A stretch of 64,000 bases of DNA from Methanosarcina sp. UBA293. GTDB taxonomy: Archaea > Halobacteriota > Methanosarcinia > Methanosarcinales > Methanosarcinaceae. Positions 19,019-28,783 of the stretch are shown here, one piece after another. Each line of letters opens with the position of its first letter. Position 1 is the stretch's first letter. Under the pieces are notes generated by a model. That model did no database searches and had not been told where the DNA came from. It saw only the letters and a program-made list of their open reading frames with translations. The position numbers and the translations under genes are program-made. Where the stretch lies: positions 32,228-96,227 of the forward strand of contig DALS01000032.1 of NCBI GenBank assembly GCA_002499445.1. Reading direction: 5' to 3'.

Positions 19019-20176
19019 TTAAAATACCACTACTTTGCTCATTTCCATTTTAATCAGGCACGAATCTCCTGCACTCAGCCTCAAGGATTCAACAAATTGT
19101 GCAGGTACTTCTGCGATCAAAGTTTTATAATGTCTAATAAGTTTGACTGTAATCTTTTTCTTTGGTCCTTTATTGATAACGCTGCTGACATAAGCCTGAT
19201 AAATATTTTTATCTTGGTCTTCAGAACCTGGAAGGAGAAAAGTTATGTCTTCTGGATGGATTCCCCAGGAAATGAGGTTTCCTGGATTAAGTTCTAAAGA
19301 GTTTATTCTAATTTTCAGGTCTCCGCTCATTAATACTGTACTTTTGGATATCTCATCATATCCAACAACTCTGGCATCATCAAAAAGATTTGACAAGCCA
19401 GTTAGCTCAGCCACATGCCGGTTTTCAGGATGATAAGAAATTTCGTCAAGGGTGCCAAACTGCTGAATTTTTCCTCCATGCATAACAAGAACCCTGTCTG
19501 CCAGCATAAAGGCTTCTTCCAGGCTGTGAGTAATGAACAATAACGGGATTTTGAGCTTATTTTGTAAACTCTTTATTTTTTCTATAAACTCGGTTTTTAT
19601 TCCTTTGTCAAGTGCAGAGAATGGTTCATCCAGCAGTAAGAGCTCAGGTCTGGGAGCCAGAGCCCTTGCCAGAGCTACTCTCTGCTTCTGCCCGCCTGAA
19701 AGCTGGAAAGGGTAACGTTTTTCCAGCTCTTCTATGTGGAGAAGACTCATCATTTCCATTACCCTTTCCTCCCTGCTTTCTTTATTCCAGTTTTTGAGGC
19801 CGCATTCTATGTTTTTTCTCACGTCCATATGGGGAAAGAGAGTATAGTTCTGAAAAACATAGCCAAGATTGCGCTTCTGAATGGGCAGGTTAATTTTATT
19901 GTTTTTGTTGTAGTAAACTTTATTGTTCACAGTTATGTTTCCGCAATCAGGATCCGTGATTCCTGAGATGCATTTGAAAAGTGTGGTTTTTCCGGATCCA
20001 GATGGCCCGAAAAGTACGACAAGTTCGTTCTCCATCTCAAAGCTTACATCGAGCATAAAAGCTTTCTTGGCTTCGATTTTGGCGCCAGTTTTTGCCCTAC
20101 CTTTAGCTCTGTCTCTTCTTCTTTTACTATCTTCAGCTTCGTAATAGCTTTTTCTAAGTCTGACCTTAACACCCAA
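19019..20176 (-). CDS. modC: Molybdate/tungstate ABC transporter ATP-binding protein
   Basis: This 385-residue ATPase energises molybdate (or tungstate) import. The Walker A GPSGSGKTT is at about 56-64, then the Q-loop GYVFQNYTLFPHM, the ABC signature LSGGQKQRVALARAL and Walker B LLLLDEPFSALD. A C-terminal TOBE-like region (about 270-385) is typical of ModC. An unusual basic N-terminal stretch (KRRRDRAKGRAKTGAKIEAKK) precedes the nucleotide-binding domain. It is the third gene of the operon; its TTG start lies two bases after the modB stop, with GAGGT inside the modB end. Confidence 0.9.
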   Translation of the reverse strand: MGVKVRLRKSYYEAEDSKRRRDRAKGRAKTGAKIEAKKAFMLDVSFEMENELVVLFGPSGSGKTTLFKCISGITDPDCGNITVNNKVYYNKNNKINLPIQKRNLGYVFQNYTLFPHMDVRKNIECGLKNWNKESREERVMEMMSLLHIEELEKRYPFQLSGGQKQRVALARALAPRPELLLLDEPFSALDKGIKTEFIEKIKSLQNKLKIPLLFITHSLEEAFMLADRVLVMHGGKIQQFGTLDEISYHPENRHVAELTGLSNLFDDARVVGYDEISKSTVLMSGDLKIRINSLELNPGNLISWGIHPEDITFLLPGSEDQDKNIYQAYVSSVINKGPKKKITVKLIRHYKTLIAEVPAQFVESLRLSAGDSCLIKMEMSKVVVF

Positions 20177-20178
20177 GT

Positions 20179-20862
20179 TTATACCTCAAACTTTTCCCTG
20201 CTGGCAATTTTTCCGGTAAGCGCAATGAACAACAGAGACATAAGAACCAGGATCAAAACCAGTACCTGGGCAAGTTCGTTGTTACCTGCCTGAAAAGCAC
20301 TGTATATTGAGATAGACATCGTGTTTGTTTTTCCTGGAATGTTCCCTGCCAGCATAAGGGTTGCTCCAAATTCTCCAACAGCCCTTGCAAAACTAAGTAC
20401 CAGTCCTGCTAGTATGCCCCTTTTTGCAAGAGGAAGTGTTATTAGAAGAGCAGTTTCAATTTCACTTCTTCCAAGAATATAGGCTGCATATTCAAGCTCT
20501 TTATCTACGGCTTCAATGGCTGCCTGTGCGGTTCTCACCATAAGCGGAAGGGAAACTGTATAAGCTGCAATAACTGCGGCCTGCCTGGTAAACATAATCC
20601 CGGTTCCCAGAACATTGAAAATCAAGTGCCCAATAAATCCGTTTTTTCCTACCAGAATAACCAGAAGATAGCCAATTACAGTAGGTGGAAGGACTAAAGG
20701 AAGTGTTACCAGCAGTTCTGCAAGCTTTTTCCCTCGGAAATCACGCCTCGCGAATATATAAGCTATTACTACCCCACTGCACAGCACGAGTAGGGATGAC
20801 ATAGTAGCTATCCAAAGCGTAATGGATAAAGGAAACCAGATCTGGTCCAGCATAGGGATCAT
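20179..20862 (-). CDS. modB: Molybdate/tungstate ABC transporter permease
   Basis: This 227-residue membrane subunit has about five to six transmembrane helices. It has the ABC-permease EAA-type loop (EAVDKELEYAAYILGRSEIETALLITLPLAKRGI) that docks on ModC and the family block ARAVGEFGATLMLAGNIPGKT. Methanogens need molybdenum or tungsten for formylmethanofuran dehydrogenase. It lies between modA (10-base gap) and modC (2-base gap), so the three are co-transcribed. Confidence 0.93.
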   Translation of the reverse strand: MIPMLDQIWFPLSITLWIATMSSLLVLCSGVVIAYIFARRDFRGKKLAELLVTLPLVLPPTVIGYLLVILVGKNGFIGHLIFNVLGTGIMFTRQAAVIAAYTVSLPLMVRTAQAAIEAVDKELEYAAYILGRSEIETALLITLPLAKRGILAGLVLSFARAVGEFGATLMLAGNIPGKTNTMSISIYSAFQAGNNELAQVLVLILVLMSLLFIALTGKIASREKFEV

Positions 20863-20872
20863 TTAATTCTTG

Positions 20873-21664
20873 TCACTTGGATAACACCGTAAATCCGTAC
20901 TTTTCCAGTATTTCTTGTCCTTCCTCTCCAGTAATAAAATCGACAAAGTTCTGTGCCTCTTCTTTATGCTCGGACGGAGAAACTACAGCTATCGGATAAT
21001 TAACAGGGGTACTGACAGGCACACTGGCAACGATTTTGATGGTTCCAGGCGTTGCAGTTTTTGCATCAGTCATGTATACAAAACCTGCGTCAACTTCCCC
21101 TCTTTCCACATATACAAGGACCTGTTTGACGTCTTCGGCAAGCACCACTTTCTTTTCAAGTTGATCCCACAGACCTGCCTCAGTCAGTGTTAAACGTGTG
21201 TATTTCCCAACAGGGGCTGTATCCGGATTTCCAATTCCGATTTTTTCCACTTGAGGATCTTTTAGATCTTGCAGGCTTGTTATATCAAGAGTGCTTTTTT
21301 CAGGAGTAATGAGAACAAGTGAGTTTTGAGCAAAATCTTTTCTTGAGCTGTTAACGATAAGGTTTTTATCGCCAAGCATATCCATCTGATTTTGGTCAGC
21401 TGAAGCAAAAACATCAACAGGTGCTCCTCCTTCTATTTGCGCACGCAGACTACCTGAACCTCCAAAATTCAGGTTTACTTGAGCTCCGGGATGTTCTTCT
21501 TTGTATTGCGAAGCTATGTCCGTAAAAGCTTCAGTAAGGCTGGCAGCTGCAGAGACAGTTATAACATTGGGATCCTGCTCGTAAGTTGGGAACATTATCA
21601 TTACTAAAGCTAGTATACCCAGAACAGCAACAGTAGCATAAATTATCTTTTTATTTTTTTCCAT
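20873..21664 (-). CDS. modA: Molybdate/tungstate-binding protein
   Basis: This 263-residue solute-binding protein has an N-terminal hydrophobic segment (IIYATVAVLGILALVMIMF). It lacks a lipobox cysteine, so it is probably membrane-anchored by the uncleaved helix. The ModA start VSAAASLTEAFTDIA provides oxyanion ligands, and NFGGSGSLRAQIEGGAPVDVFASAD is diagnostic. The later VERGEVDAGFVYMTDA block completes the type II binding fold. It is the first gene of the modABC operon, preceded by an AT-rich 196-base gap. Confidence 0.93.
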   Translation of the reverse strand: MEKNKKIIYATVAVLGILALVMIMFPTYEQDPNVITVSAAASLTEAFTDIASQYKEEHPGAQVNLNFGGSGSLRAQIEGGAPVDVFASADQNQMDMLGDKNLIVNSSRKDFAQNSLVLITPEKSTLDITSLQDLKDPQVEKIGIGNPDTAPVGKYTRLTLTEAGLWDQLEKKVVLAEDVKQVLVYVERGEVDAGFVYMTDAKTATPGTIKIVASVPVSTPVNYPIAVVSPSEHKEEAQNFVDFITGEEGQEILEKYGFTVLSK

Positions 21665-21860
21665 ATCTACTCCTCTTATGGGAACGAAACTTCCTCTGAT
21701 AGTAGTGAAATCGTATTACAAACAATATTGATTATATATGAGGTGTTATGTATGATTAAACATAACGCTTTTCTTCCTTTACATTAGTAGTATAAGAAGA
21801 TTCCCGGTGAAACCTCAAGAAAGTTTTTGCAAGATTGTATGGCTATAAAAACAGGTGATT

Positions 21861-22691
21861 TTAAGATTCCGAATAAACTTTTGTGAACTCGGCACCAAGC
21901 GTAATCATAATTGAAGAATAGTAGAACAGAAGAAATAAACCGATAATTGACCCTATTGCTCCGTATACGCTTGTAGGGCTACTGTATGCAAAATAAAGTA
22001 CAAGGGCATATTTTCCAATTGTTACAAGAATTGCTGTTACGGAAGACCCTACAAAAATCGATTTGAAATCAAAACTCTTATCGGGAAGTACTCTATACAC
22101 CAGTATAAAAAACAGCACAAGAATAAGAAAGCTGGCTATTGAGCCTGTGTAATCAGCGATTAGAGGCGAAAATGGCAGAAATTGCTGGAACAATTTTGAA
22201 GCAGTATAAAGAAACCCTTCAACAAGTATGCTTATTACGAGCAGCCCTCCAAAGAGAATGACAATAACAAAAGATGTCACGATATCCTTTATAAAGTCTT
22301 TAAGATTATTGGCTTCAGTGGGCTTGATATCCCAGGCTCGTTCAAGGAAAATCTTCAATTGCCTGAAAATATTACTAGCACTCCAGAACAGTAAAATAAG
22401 ACCGATTAATGCATTTATTGACAGAGAACTGAGTTCGGGAATACGTTCAAAAAGTAAAATTATCATATTTCTCATTGCTTCGTCTATGATTCCCTCAAGA
22501 TGATTGAGTATGTTATCCTGAATACTTTTTGATTTCAAAAAAATTCCGCCTATAGATGCCGAAAGTAATAGGAGAGAAGGAAGACTCAATACAAAATAGA
22601 ATGCCAGCGCAGCGCTGTGTGTCAATGCATTGTCTTCCAGCCATTCCTTCACCGTTCTAGTAACCAGATTTTTTACGTACCCCAGACCCAT
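21861..22691 (-). CDS. YihY/BrkB family membrane protein
   Basis: This 276-residue integral membrane protein has six predicted helices. The family N-terminus contains HSAALAFYFVLSLPSLLLLSASIGG, then LIGLILLFWSASNIFRQLKIFLERAWDI, YTGSIASFLILVLFFILVYRVLPD, and the closing SPTSVYGAIGSIIGLFLLFYYSSIMITLGAEFTKV. The family was once called ribonuclease BN; its real function is unsettled (transport or envelope). It is monocistronic, with no signal of co-regulation with modABC downstream. Confidence 0.9.
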   Translation of the reverse strand: MGLGYVKNLVTRTVKEWLEDNALTHSAALAFYFVLSLPSLLLLSASIGGIFLKSKSIQDNILNHLEGIIDEAMRNMIILLFERIPELSSLSINALIGLILLFWSASNIFRQLKIFLERAWDIKPTEANNLKDFIKDIVTSFVIVILFGGLLVISILVEGFLYTASKLFQQFLPFSPLIADYTGSIASFLILVLFFILVYRVLPDKSFDFKSIFVGSSVTAILVTIGKYALVLYFAYSSPTSVYGAIGSIIGLFLLFYYSSIMITLGAEFTKVYSES

Positions 22692-23051
22692 ATTTTCTCT
22701 GGTAAATAATGTATTACAATTTTATAAAATAGCTCTTGTCAAATTAAAGTAGTAAGCTATGAAAGAAAGAAGCATAGCCAGAGTAAAATCGAACAGACAG
22801 GAACAAAAATTGAGCTAAAGATAAGGAGCTGATCCCAAAACTCAAAATTGCTTCTCTGAATCCTGTGTTCTGAATAATCGATCAAGTTTCAGATCACGAA
22901 AAACGATTTTAAAAATTTAACAATTTGAGAATAAAATTGGTTTTGGGATGGGCTCAAGTATAAAAGATTAAGACATATTTAAAGACACATAACTGGTCCA
23001 AACCGGTTAAATTGGGTAAACTGGAAAAAATGGTTAAGAGGAGGGTAATAG
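22692..23051. other. Intergenic region with MITE-like copy
   Basis: It holds the repeat at 22826-22955 and AT-rich flanks, and a doubled AAACTGG/TAAACTGG tract before the DUF488 gene. No gene is visible. Confidence 0.5.
22826..22955. repeat. MITE-like element, copy 1
   Basis: GAGCTGATCCCAAAAC (22826-22841) and GTTTTGGGATGGGCTC (22940-22955) are 16-bp terminal inverted repeats with two mismatches, bounding a 130-bp non-coding element. Similar termini and interior occur at 14052-14179 and, degraded, at 2991 and 4370. No target duplication was clear. Confidence 0.65.
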
Positions 23052-23417
23052 TTGATTCTAGTAAAAAGAGTTTACGAACAACCATCCGATCAGGATGGAC
23101 TTAGGGTGCTTGTGGATAGGCTTTGGCCCAGAGGGCTGAGAAAAAGTGAAGCAAGGTTTGATCTCTGGATAAAGGAAATAGCTCCTGAGAATAGTCTCAG
23201 GAAATGGTTTTCCCATGATCCAGAAAAATGGGAAGAATTCAGGAAATGCTATCTTAGAGAACTGGAGCAAAAAGAAGAGCATGTACAAGGACTCCTCGAA
23301 AAAGTGAGAGAAAGAAAAAATCTTACCCTGCTCTATTCTGCAAAGGATGAGACCTTTAATAATGCTGTAGTTCTAAAGGAATACCTGGAATCCAGATTAA
23401 AAAGCCAGGAGCTTTGA
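23052..23417 (+). CDS. DUF488 family protein
   Basis: This 121-residue protein shows the DUF488 signature: VKRVYEQPSDQDGLRVLVDRLWPRGLRKSEA, DLWIKEIAPENSLRKWFSHDPEKWEEF, and the closing LTLLYSAKDETFNNAVVLKEYLE. The function of the family is unknown. The TTG start is chosen because GAGGAGGG ends about six bases upstream and the conserved MILVKRVY begins there. Confidence 0.9.
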   Translation: MILVKRVYEQPSDQDGLRVLVDRLWPRGLRKSEARFDLWIKEIAPENSLRKWFSHDPEKWEEFRKCYLRELEQKEEHVQGLLEKVRERKNLTLLYSAKDETFNNAVVLKEYLESRLKSQEL

Positions 23418-23660
23418 AAACCTTAATTGGATATAAAAGCTGGATGGCAGAATAGCTGACAGGATAGCTGACAAACTTTTTGCAGGTTATTTCCATCCTT
23501 TAGATTTGTTTTTCAGGTTAATTTGTATATAGTTTCGCTTGATCTTTTTGAAAATAGTTTCCTGACGCCTAAAAATAAATTTTTTCACTAATATTATAAA
23601 AAATATAGCTGCTGATGCCTTCAAAACGAAGGATCGCCAGCTCCCTGCACCGGAATCAAA

Positions 23661-25214
23661 TTATGATGCAAGGGTTTTGAATGCTTCGGGGACACAGAGG
23701 CTGATTTTGTGCTTGATAGTTTTTCGAATCTCCCCTATCATATTCATTTCAGTATTGTCCAGGATTTTTGCCCTGTGGACAATCAGGAAATACCCAACTA
23801 TAAAGGCTGCGTACTCCCAGGTCGCTCCAGTAAGCAGGTGCACATTCTTGGCTGCGAGCATGAATCCGACCACGAGGATAACGATAAAAGTCAATCTCCT
23901 GTACATCGAGGTGAACGGATGCATGTGCTGCTTCCTCCAGGCTCTTAAAGTCATCGAGACTTCAATCGATGCATAGGATACCGCAGTCCCTATAGCTGCA
24001 CCTACCATGCCATACTCAGGTATAAGCATGAAGTTGATGACGGCATTAATGCCTGCACTTGCTACCGAGCACTTCATAAGGAAGTCCGAGTCTCCAGATG
24101 CCAGCAGGGTATGATAGTTAAATCCGAAATATGAGTTTGCTATGAACCCTAGGGCAAGAATACGCAGGGATGTGGCGCCGCTTACGTATTGTGCCCCGTA
24201 GAGCTTAGTAATGAAGTACTCAGGGTACACGAATATCAGTGCGAAGAGAGGGAACGTAAGCAGGAAACACCATTTCGTCATTACAGCATAAATTGAACCG
24301 AGTGGCGCGGTATTATTTTGACCCCAGAGTCTGGATGTTACAGGGACATACACATAGCCCATGGAAGCAATTACCAGAGACAGGAACCCTACAAGAGGGT
24401 ACACTGCATTGTAAATCCCAACGACTTCAGCCGACTTGAAGTAGCCAAGCATTATTGTGTCTATCCAGCTCATCAAATTCAGCAGAGTTGCTGTTATCAA
24501 AAGTGGGAATGAATACCTTATCAACTGCCTGGTAGTATCACTGAATTGAATTTTCCGTTCCTGTTTAGCTGCCTGTTTAATTGGCGGCTTCTTTATGAAG
24601 TATATGGACATTATGACGAAGGTGAAGACCATTGAAAGCAGGTCTGCAAACACAACTCCTTTTAGGGAAACTCCTATGAATACAGCAGCTGAAGCGAATC
24701 CAAGCAGGGATATCGGCCTTATAATGTTGTAAAAATACATGTTAACATTGGTACGGTCGAATCCTCTGTAGATCGCTACTGTTAGGTTCAGGAGTATGGT
24801 GAACGGAACCGCAAAGACCAGGATCTTCACCACGGACAGGATTTTGCCCTGTGCGTCAAAGCTATTTCCAGCCAAACTCTGGAACAAAGAGGGTGAGACT
24901 AGAATTGAAAGTAGACCTGCAATCAAGCCCATAAGCATGGCTGAAACTATTAGTTCGTGTAACTTCTGTTCCTCATGCCTACCCCTGAAGAATGCGATAT
25001 ATCTTGGTACTCCTTCGTTAAGTCCAAGGGTTGCGACTGCGCCTGTAATTGAGATTACAGTAAGTGCGAGAGAGTAGGTGCCAAAATCAGCTGGTGAGAG
25101 ATGTGATGTGAGTACTTTTTTAGTAATGATATCGAGAAGCATTCCAATGAAGGTTCCTGCAAGTATTACACCGGAACCTGCCACTATCCGGTTGACCGAG
25201 TCGTTAACTGACAT
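23661..25214 (-). CDS. Polysaccharide flippase (MATE/MOP, RfbX-like)
   Basis: This 517-residue protein has about 14 predicted transmembrane helices in the MOP exporter pattern. It begins IVAGSGVILAGTFIGMLLDIITKKVLTSHLSPADFGTYSLALT with GLNEGVPRYIAFF, and has the central block LLITATLLNLMSWIDTIMLGYFKSAEVVGIYNAVYPLV. It closes with AALGTAVSYASIE-type residues (GAAIGTAVSYASIEV). It probably flips lipid-linked oligosaccharides for surface glycans. No glycosyltransferases are beside it. A small unknown gene ends 21 bases upstream and may be co-transcribed. Confidence 0.9.
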   Translation of the reverse strand: MSVNDSVNRIVAGSGVILAGTFIGMLLDIITKKVLTSHLSPADFGTYSLALTVISITGAVATLGLNEGVPRYIAFFRGRHEEQKLHELIVSAMLMGLIAGLLSILVSPSLFQSLAGNSFDAQGKILSVVKILVFAVPFTILLNLTVAIYRGFDRTNVNMYFYNIIRPISLLGFASAAVFIGVSLKGVVFADLLSMVFTFVIMSIYFIKKPPIKQAAKQERKIQFSDTTRQLIRYSFPLLITATLLNLMSWIDTIMLGYFKSAEVVGIYNAVYPLVGFLSLVIASMGYVYVPVTSRLWGQNNTAPLGSIYAVMTKWCFLLTFPLFALIFVYPEYFITKLYGAQYVSGATSLRILALGFIANSYFGFNYHTLLASGDSDFLMKCSVASAGINAVINFMLIPEYGMVGAAIGTAVSYASIEVSMTLRAWRKQHMHPFTSMYRRLTFIVILVVGFMLAAKNVHLLTGATWEYAAFIVGYFLIVHRAKILDNTEMNMIGEIRKTIKHKISLCVPEAFKTLAS

Positions 25215-25235
25215 GTTAACACCGTTTTATTACAG

Positions 25236-25601
25236 TTAATTCCCGACTTCCAGAGTCAAAGGGCGGGAATAACACTCGGTTGCCTGATCAGTGATGGCTT
25301 GTAAGCGGCTCTCAGTCAGCTGCAAGTTAAAGTCTAAGAGGCTTTTTTTTGCGGTTTGCAGGAAAGTTAAGCCTTGCTCTTCAGTCTTGCAGGTATTACC
25401 AAATAGGGTATTGGTATCGTATAGGATAAAAAATCTCATTTTAGGGTTTCGGGTTTCAAAATTTGCTGTTTTGAATTCCTTTAAACAGCTGTGAGTTTTT
25501 ATTTTGTCTGCGGATCTGTATTTTTGCTCAACTTCTTGTCTGGCTGCTCCTTTTTGAGCTTTCAAGACAAGGTCTATCAGGGGTTTCTTGATAAGCTGCA
25601 T
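25236..25601 (-). CDS. Hypothetical protein upstream of the flippase
   Basis: A 121-residue soluble, Lys/Gln-rich frame that I do not recognise. It has no signal peptide, no membrane segment and no conserved metal motif; two cysteines (TCKTEE, ATECYS) are scattered. It ends 21 bases before the flippase start, so one transcript is likely if the gene is real. Support for it is the absence of stops and the tight spacing. It is flanked upstream by a degenerate GGATCC repeat tract, so it could be a fortuitous frame. Confidence 0.4.
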   Translation of the reverse strand: MQLIKKPLIDLVLKAQKGAARQEVEQKYRSADKIKTHSCLKEFKTANFETRNPKMRFFILYDTNTLFGNTCKTEEQGLTFLQTAKKSLLDFNLQLTESRLQAITDQATECYSRPLTLEVGN

Positions 25602-26626
25602 GATTTCTTACGACCTTTAGGGTTAGATCGGAGCTAAATCGTCGATTGGATCCAGGGGTCAATTTCTAGGTTGGATCACAGGTTGAGTCCTTGGTTGGGT
25701 CCCGAAATGGCTCGAAAAAGGATTTGGGTTGGATTAATCCTCAATTGGATGTCGAGTTCGAGGCTGGTTTTGGGTTGAATCCGAGAGGACCCCTTTTGGA
25801 TCGCAGGTTTGGGTTTTGGGCTGGATCCCAGGTAGAGGTTCTCTATGAATCATAGGGTGGATGCCATGTAAGAACCTCTGTATTATAGGGCGAATCCATG
25901 ATAAGATTCGGAGTTGGATTATGGAAGGTGGGTCTGGGTTTTACCCGCCTTGCGTATAATTATGATTTGCTTCTGAATTCAACAGACTTCTTGCCTGTTA
26001 TCCGAAGCTGAGAATCTGTTTTTGCTGCTTGAGCCTGTTTACAAAACTGGTTGAGCCATTTTCCTTTTGACTCCACAAGTGTTCATAATCAATTTAACCA
26101 TTTTATTCGTGGCAAAGCAAATTCTAGATGTAACTCAGTTTTCTGAAACTTGAAGGAAAATAAACTCATCAAATATATTTTAAAATCCCCCCAAGATTTC
26201 TATTGAGTAGCTCCACAACTAGATATAAAAGCTTTTCGGAATTATTCTTGACTTACCATAATGAGATAAGATAGTTACGTGAAGGGAAATTGATTTAATA
26301 AGTCTCCTATCTGGATTATAGCGGACGTCGGTTCTCGGTTTTTGCAGCTATTAATCTGGAGAAATCTTATAACAATAAAGATCTCAGATTGAGAAAATAA
26401 GTCTTTAAAGACCCTAAAATATGACCTGAAAATCTGATTAACCCAATCAGGAAAGTCCTAATTTCTTTTATTCGGAAAGGAATGATCCTGGTTCAGAGGA
26501 GTTTTTATTATATTATTTACGTGCAGGTAGGGTAGAAAAACCATTCTCAAAGACAGGGGATAAATAGAAAAGATGATGAAAGGAGTTAGATTAAACTCAC
26601 TAGCTCCTATGAGAAGTCACAACAGA
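25602..26626. other. Intergenic region with degenerate GGATCC-rich repeat tract
   Basis: From about 25630 to 25935 the sequence is an imperfect repeat built on GGTTGGATCC/GGGTTGGATT-like words spaced roughly 20-25 bases apart. It is markedly more GC- and purine-rich than its surroundings. The rest is AT-rich. No gene is supported on either strand. Confidence 0.55.
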
Positions 26627-26698
26627 TAAACTGTCAACTGCATTTAAACTGTCAACTACATTTAAACTGTGAACTATATTTAAACTATGAACTACATT
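26627..26698. repeat. 18-bp minisatellite (four units)
   Basis: Four units of 18 bp, beginning TAAACTGTCAACTGCATT and diverging at one to three bases each, run exactly from 26627 to 26698 and end at the glucan phosphorylase stop codon. Confidence 0.85.
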
Positions 26699-28374
26699 TA
26701 TAAATAGGCATGTGTAACATAACGCCGCATCATTCTGTGACTGTTGAAATAGTAAGCTATCATGCCTATAGAGTTGTTTATTAACCTAACCCACTCGTCC
26801 CTCCGGTCATAGTACATAGGAACGATAATATAATACAGTTTATTATAAAGGTCGCTAAGCTCGGCGGCTTTCGCTTCTTCTTCAGAAAAGTTTTCTTCGG
26901 GCTGAGGCCCAATTGCCCAGCCGGTCACGCCTTCAATCCAACCTTCGATCCACCAGCCGTCAAGCACGCTGAAATTCACAACCCCATTATGGGCAGCTTT
27001 CATCCCACTTGTGCCTGAAGCCTCATAGGGACGGGTTGGAGTATTCAGCCAGAGATCGACCCCAGATACCATTTTTGCGGCCAGGTCTATATCATAGTTT
27101 TCCAGAAAAACAATCTTTATTTCTTCCCTTAGGATTTCTATATCTTTGAAGATGTCCCTTATAATCTGTTTTCCAGCCTCGTCACGCGGGTGGGCTTTGC
27201 CTGCAAAGATAAGTTGAATTTTGCCTCTCCGGTTTATTTTTTTGAGCATCTCAAGGTCTGAAAGAACAAGAGTTGCACGCTTGTATTCAGTCATGCGCCG
27301 TGCAAAGCCTATAGTAAAGGTCTCATAATCCATACCCACGCCTGTCTTTTCATTCACCTCATCAATAAGAGCTTTTTTTGCGTTCCAATGTGCTTCCCAG
27401 ATTTCGGTGTCCGGAATTCCATCTACCCTTACCAGAAGTTCAGGCTCATTTGCCCAGCCAGGCAGGTATCGGTCATACAGTTTCCTGAAATAAGGAGAAG
27501 TCCAGGTATATGAGTGGATACCGTTTGTGATCGCCTGGATCTTGTAGCCAGGAAAGATTTCACTTGAGACCAGGCTGTGTCTCTTCGTGACTCCATTGAT
27601 GTAGTTCGACAGGTTAAGGGCAAAGAGGCTTGTATTGAAGCGGTCGGCACCTCCAAATCTTCTGAGGATATCTACATCGCTTTTGTCCTGAAAAAGGTCT
27701 TCTACAAGCCCATAATCAAATTTATCGTGCCCTGCTTCCACAGGGGTATGCGTAGTAAAAATACAGAGTTCCTTTACTTTCATAGGATCAGTGCCGTTAC
27801 GCCTCAGGAGTTCCAAACCTAGCAGACTCGAATGACCTTCGTTCATATGGTACTTTCTGACCCTGAACCCCAGAGTCTCAAGCATTCTCACTCCTCCTAT
27901 CCCTAATATCATTTCCTGCTTGAGCCTGTAACGTTGGTCTCCTCCATAAAGAGAATCCGTAATTCTGCGGTCCTCCCAGTCATTCCCTTCGACATTGGTA
28001 TCAAGGAAAATAATGGGAACACAGCCTCCAGTAAGGCTTTTACAACTATACAACCAGGCTCTGATTTTAACATCCCGATTCTGAATCTTTACGCTTACAT
28101 CTTCTACAAGCAACGTCATGAAACGGGCAGGATTCCACTCTTCAGTGTGCTCTACCTGATTTCCAGAAGGATCAAGAATTTGCCTGAAATAACCTTTGTT
28201 GCTTACCAGCGTTACTGCCACTAGTGGAATATTCAGGTCTGCAGCCGAGCGAATAGTATCTCCTGCAAGTATGCCCAAACCTCCTGAATAAGTCGGGATT
28301 TCGCTATTAAGTCCGATTTCCATAGAAAAATAAGCAATTTTTTGTCCTTTCAATACTCCCTGAAGATTATCCAT
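26698..28374 (-). CDS. glgP: Alpha-glucan (glycogen) phosphorylase
   Basis: At 558 residues this is the short archaeal/thermophile-type phosphorylase. It releases glucose 1-phosphate from glycogen or maltodextrin using PLP. It shows FSMEIGLNSEIPTYSGGLGILAGD at the N-terminus, YHMNEGHSS, TTHTPVEAGHDKF, and the PLP-lysine region PYEASGTSGMKAAHNGVVN...LDGWW near res 445-475. Methanosarcina stores glycogen, so mobilisation is the likely role. It lacks the long N-terminal regulatory part of animal and bacterial GlgP, as expected for this branch. The ribosome site GAGGATG precedes the ATG. Confidence 0.92.
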   Translation of the reverse strand: MDNLQGVLKGQKIAYFSMEIGLNSEIPTYSGGLGILAGDTIRSAADLNIPLVAVTLVSNKGYFRQILDPSGNQVEHTEEWNPARFMTLLVEDVSVKIQNRDVKIRAWLYSCKSLTGGCVPIIFLDTNVEGNDWEDRRITDSLYGGDQRYRLKQEMILGIGGVRMLETLGFRVRKYHMNEGHSSLLGLELLRRNGTDPMKVKELCIFTTHTPVEAGHDKFDYGLVEDLFQDKSDVDILRRFGGADRFNTSLFALNLSNYINGVTKRHSLVSSEIFPGYKIQAITNGIHSYTWTSPYFRKLYDRYLPGWANEPELLVRVDGIPDTEIWEAHWNAKKALIDEVNEKTGVGMDYETFTIGFARRMTEYKRATLVLSDLEMLKKINRRGKIQLIFAGKAHPRDEAGKQIIRDIFKDIEILREEIKIVFLENYDIDLAAKMVSGVDLWLNTPTRPYEASGTSGMKAAHNGVVNFSVLDGWWIEGWIEGVTGWAIGPQPEENFSEEEAKAAELSDLYNKLYYIIVPMYYDRRDEWVRLINNSIGMIAYYFNSHRMMRRYVTHAYL

Positions 28375-28783
28375 CTCAACATCCTCTTTTTATTCTTTAT
28401 AAAGTTATGTCAAAAATATGTAATCACTTATATATGAAATTGACCTCGAGAATTAAATAAAAATTAGATTCAATTATAGACGGCAGAAGTAGGTATTTAT
28501 ACATAATTAATTATATAATTTATAATTCGACCCCTTAAATTCAAGGGATTTCGATTTCAGATATATATTTTTCTCTTAAGTTCCTTTTTTTCTTGTATTC
28601 CTTCTCATAAGATTTCCTCATCGAATCAAACTTTCAAGTCTCTACATTCTGGTACTTTCTTAAAGTCAAATCACAAGTTTTTTAATTTATTGGGTACTTC
28701 TATGTTTGAGGAGCAAAAAGTGTAAATATGCGAAGTTATTCTCATAGCATCACTACAAAAGACTGAGATCTACGGGGAAAAAA
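28375..28783. promoter_or_regulatory. Divergent intergenic promoter region (glgP / PAS-GAF)
   Basis: On the minus strand CATATATAAG (about 28426-28437) is a good TATA box about 55 bases ahead of glgP. The rest of the gap is AT-rich and holds no gene. No clear TATA box was seen for the PAS-GAF gene. Confidence 0.5.
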
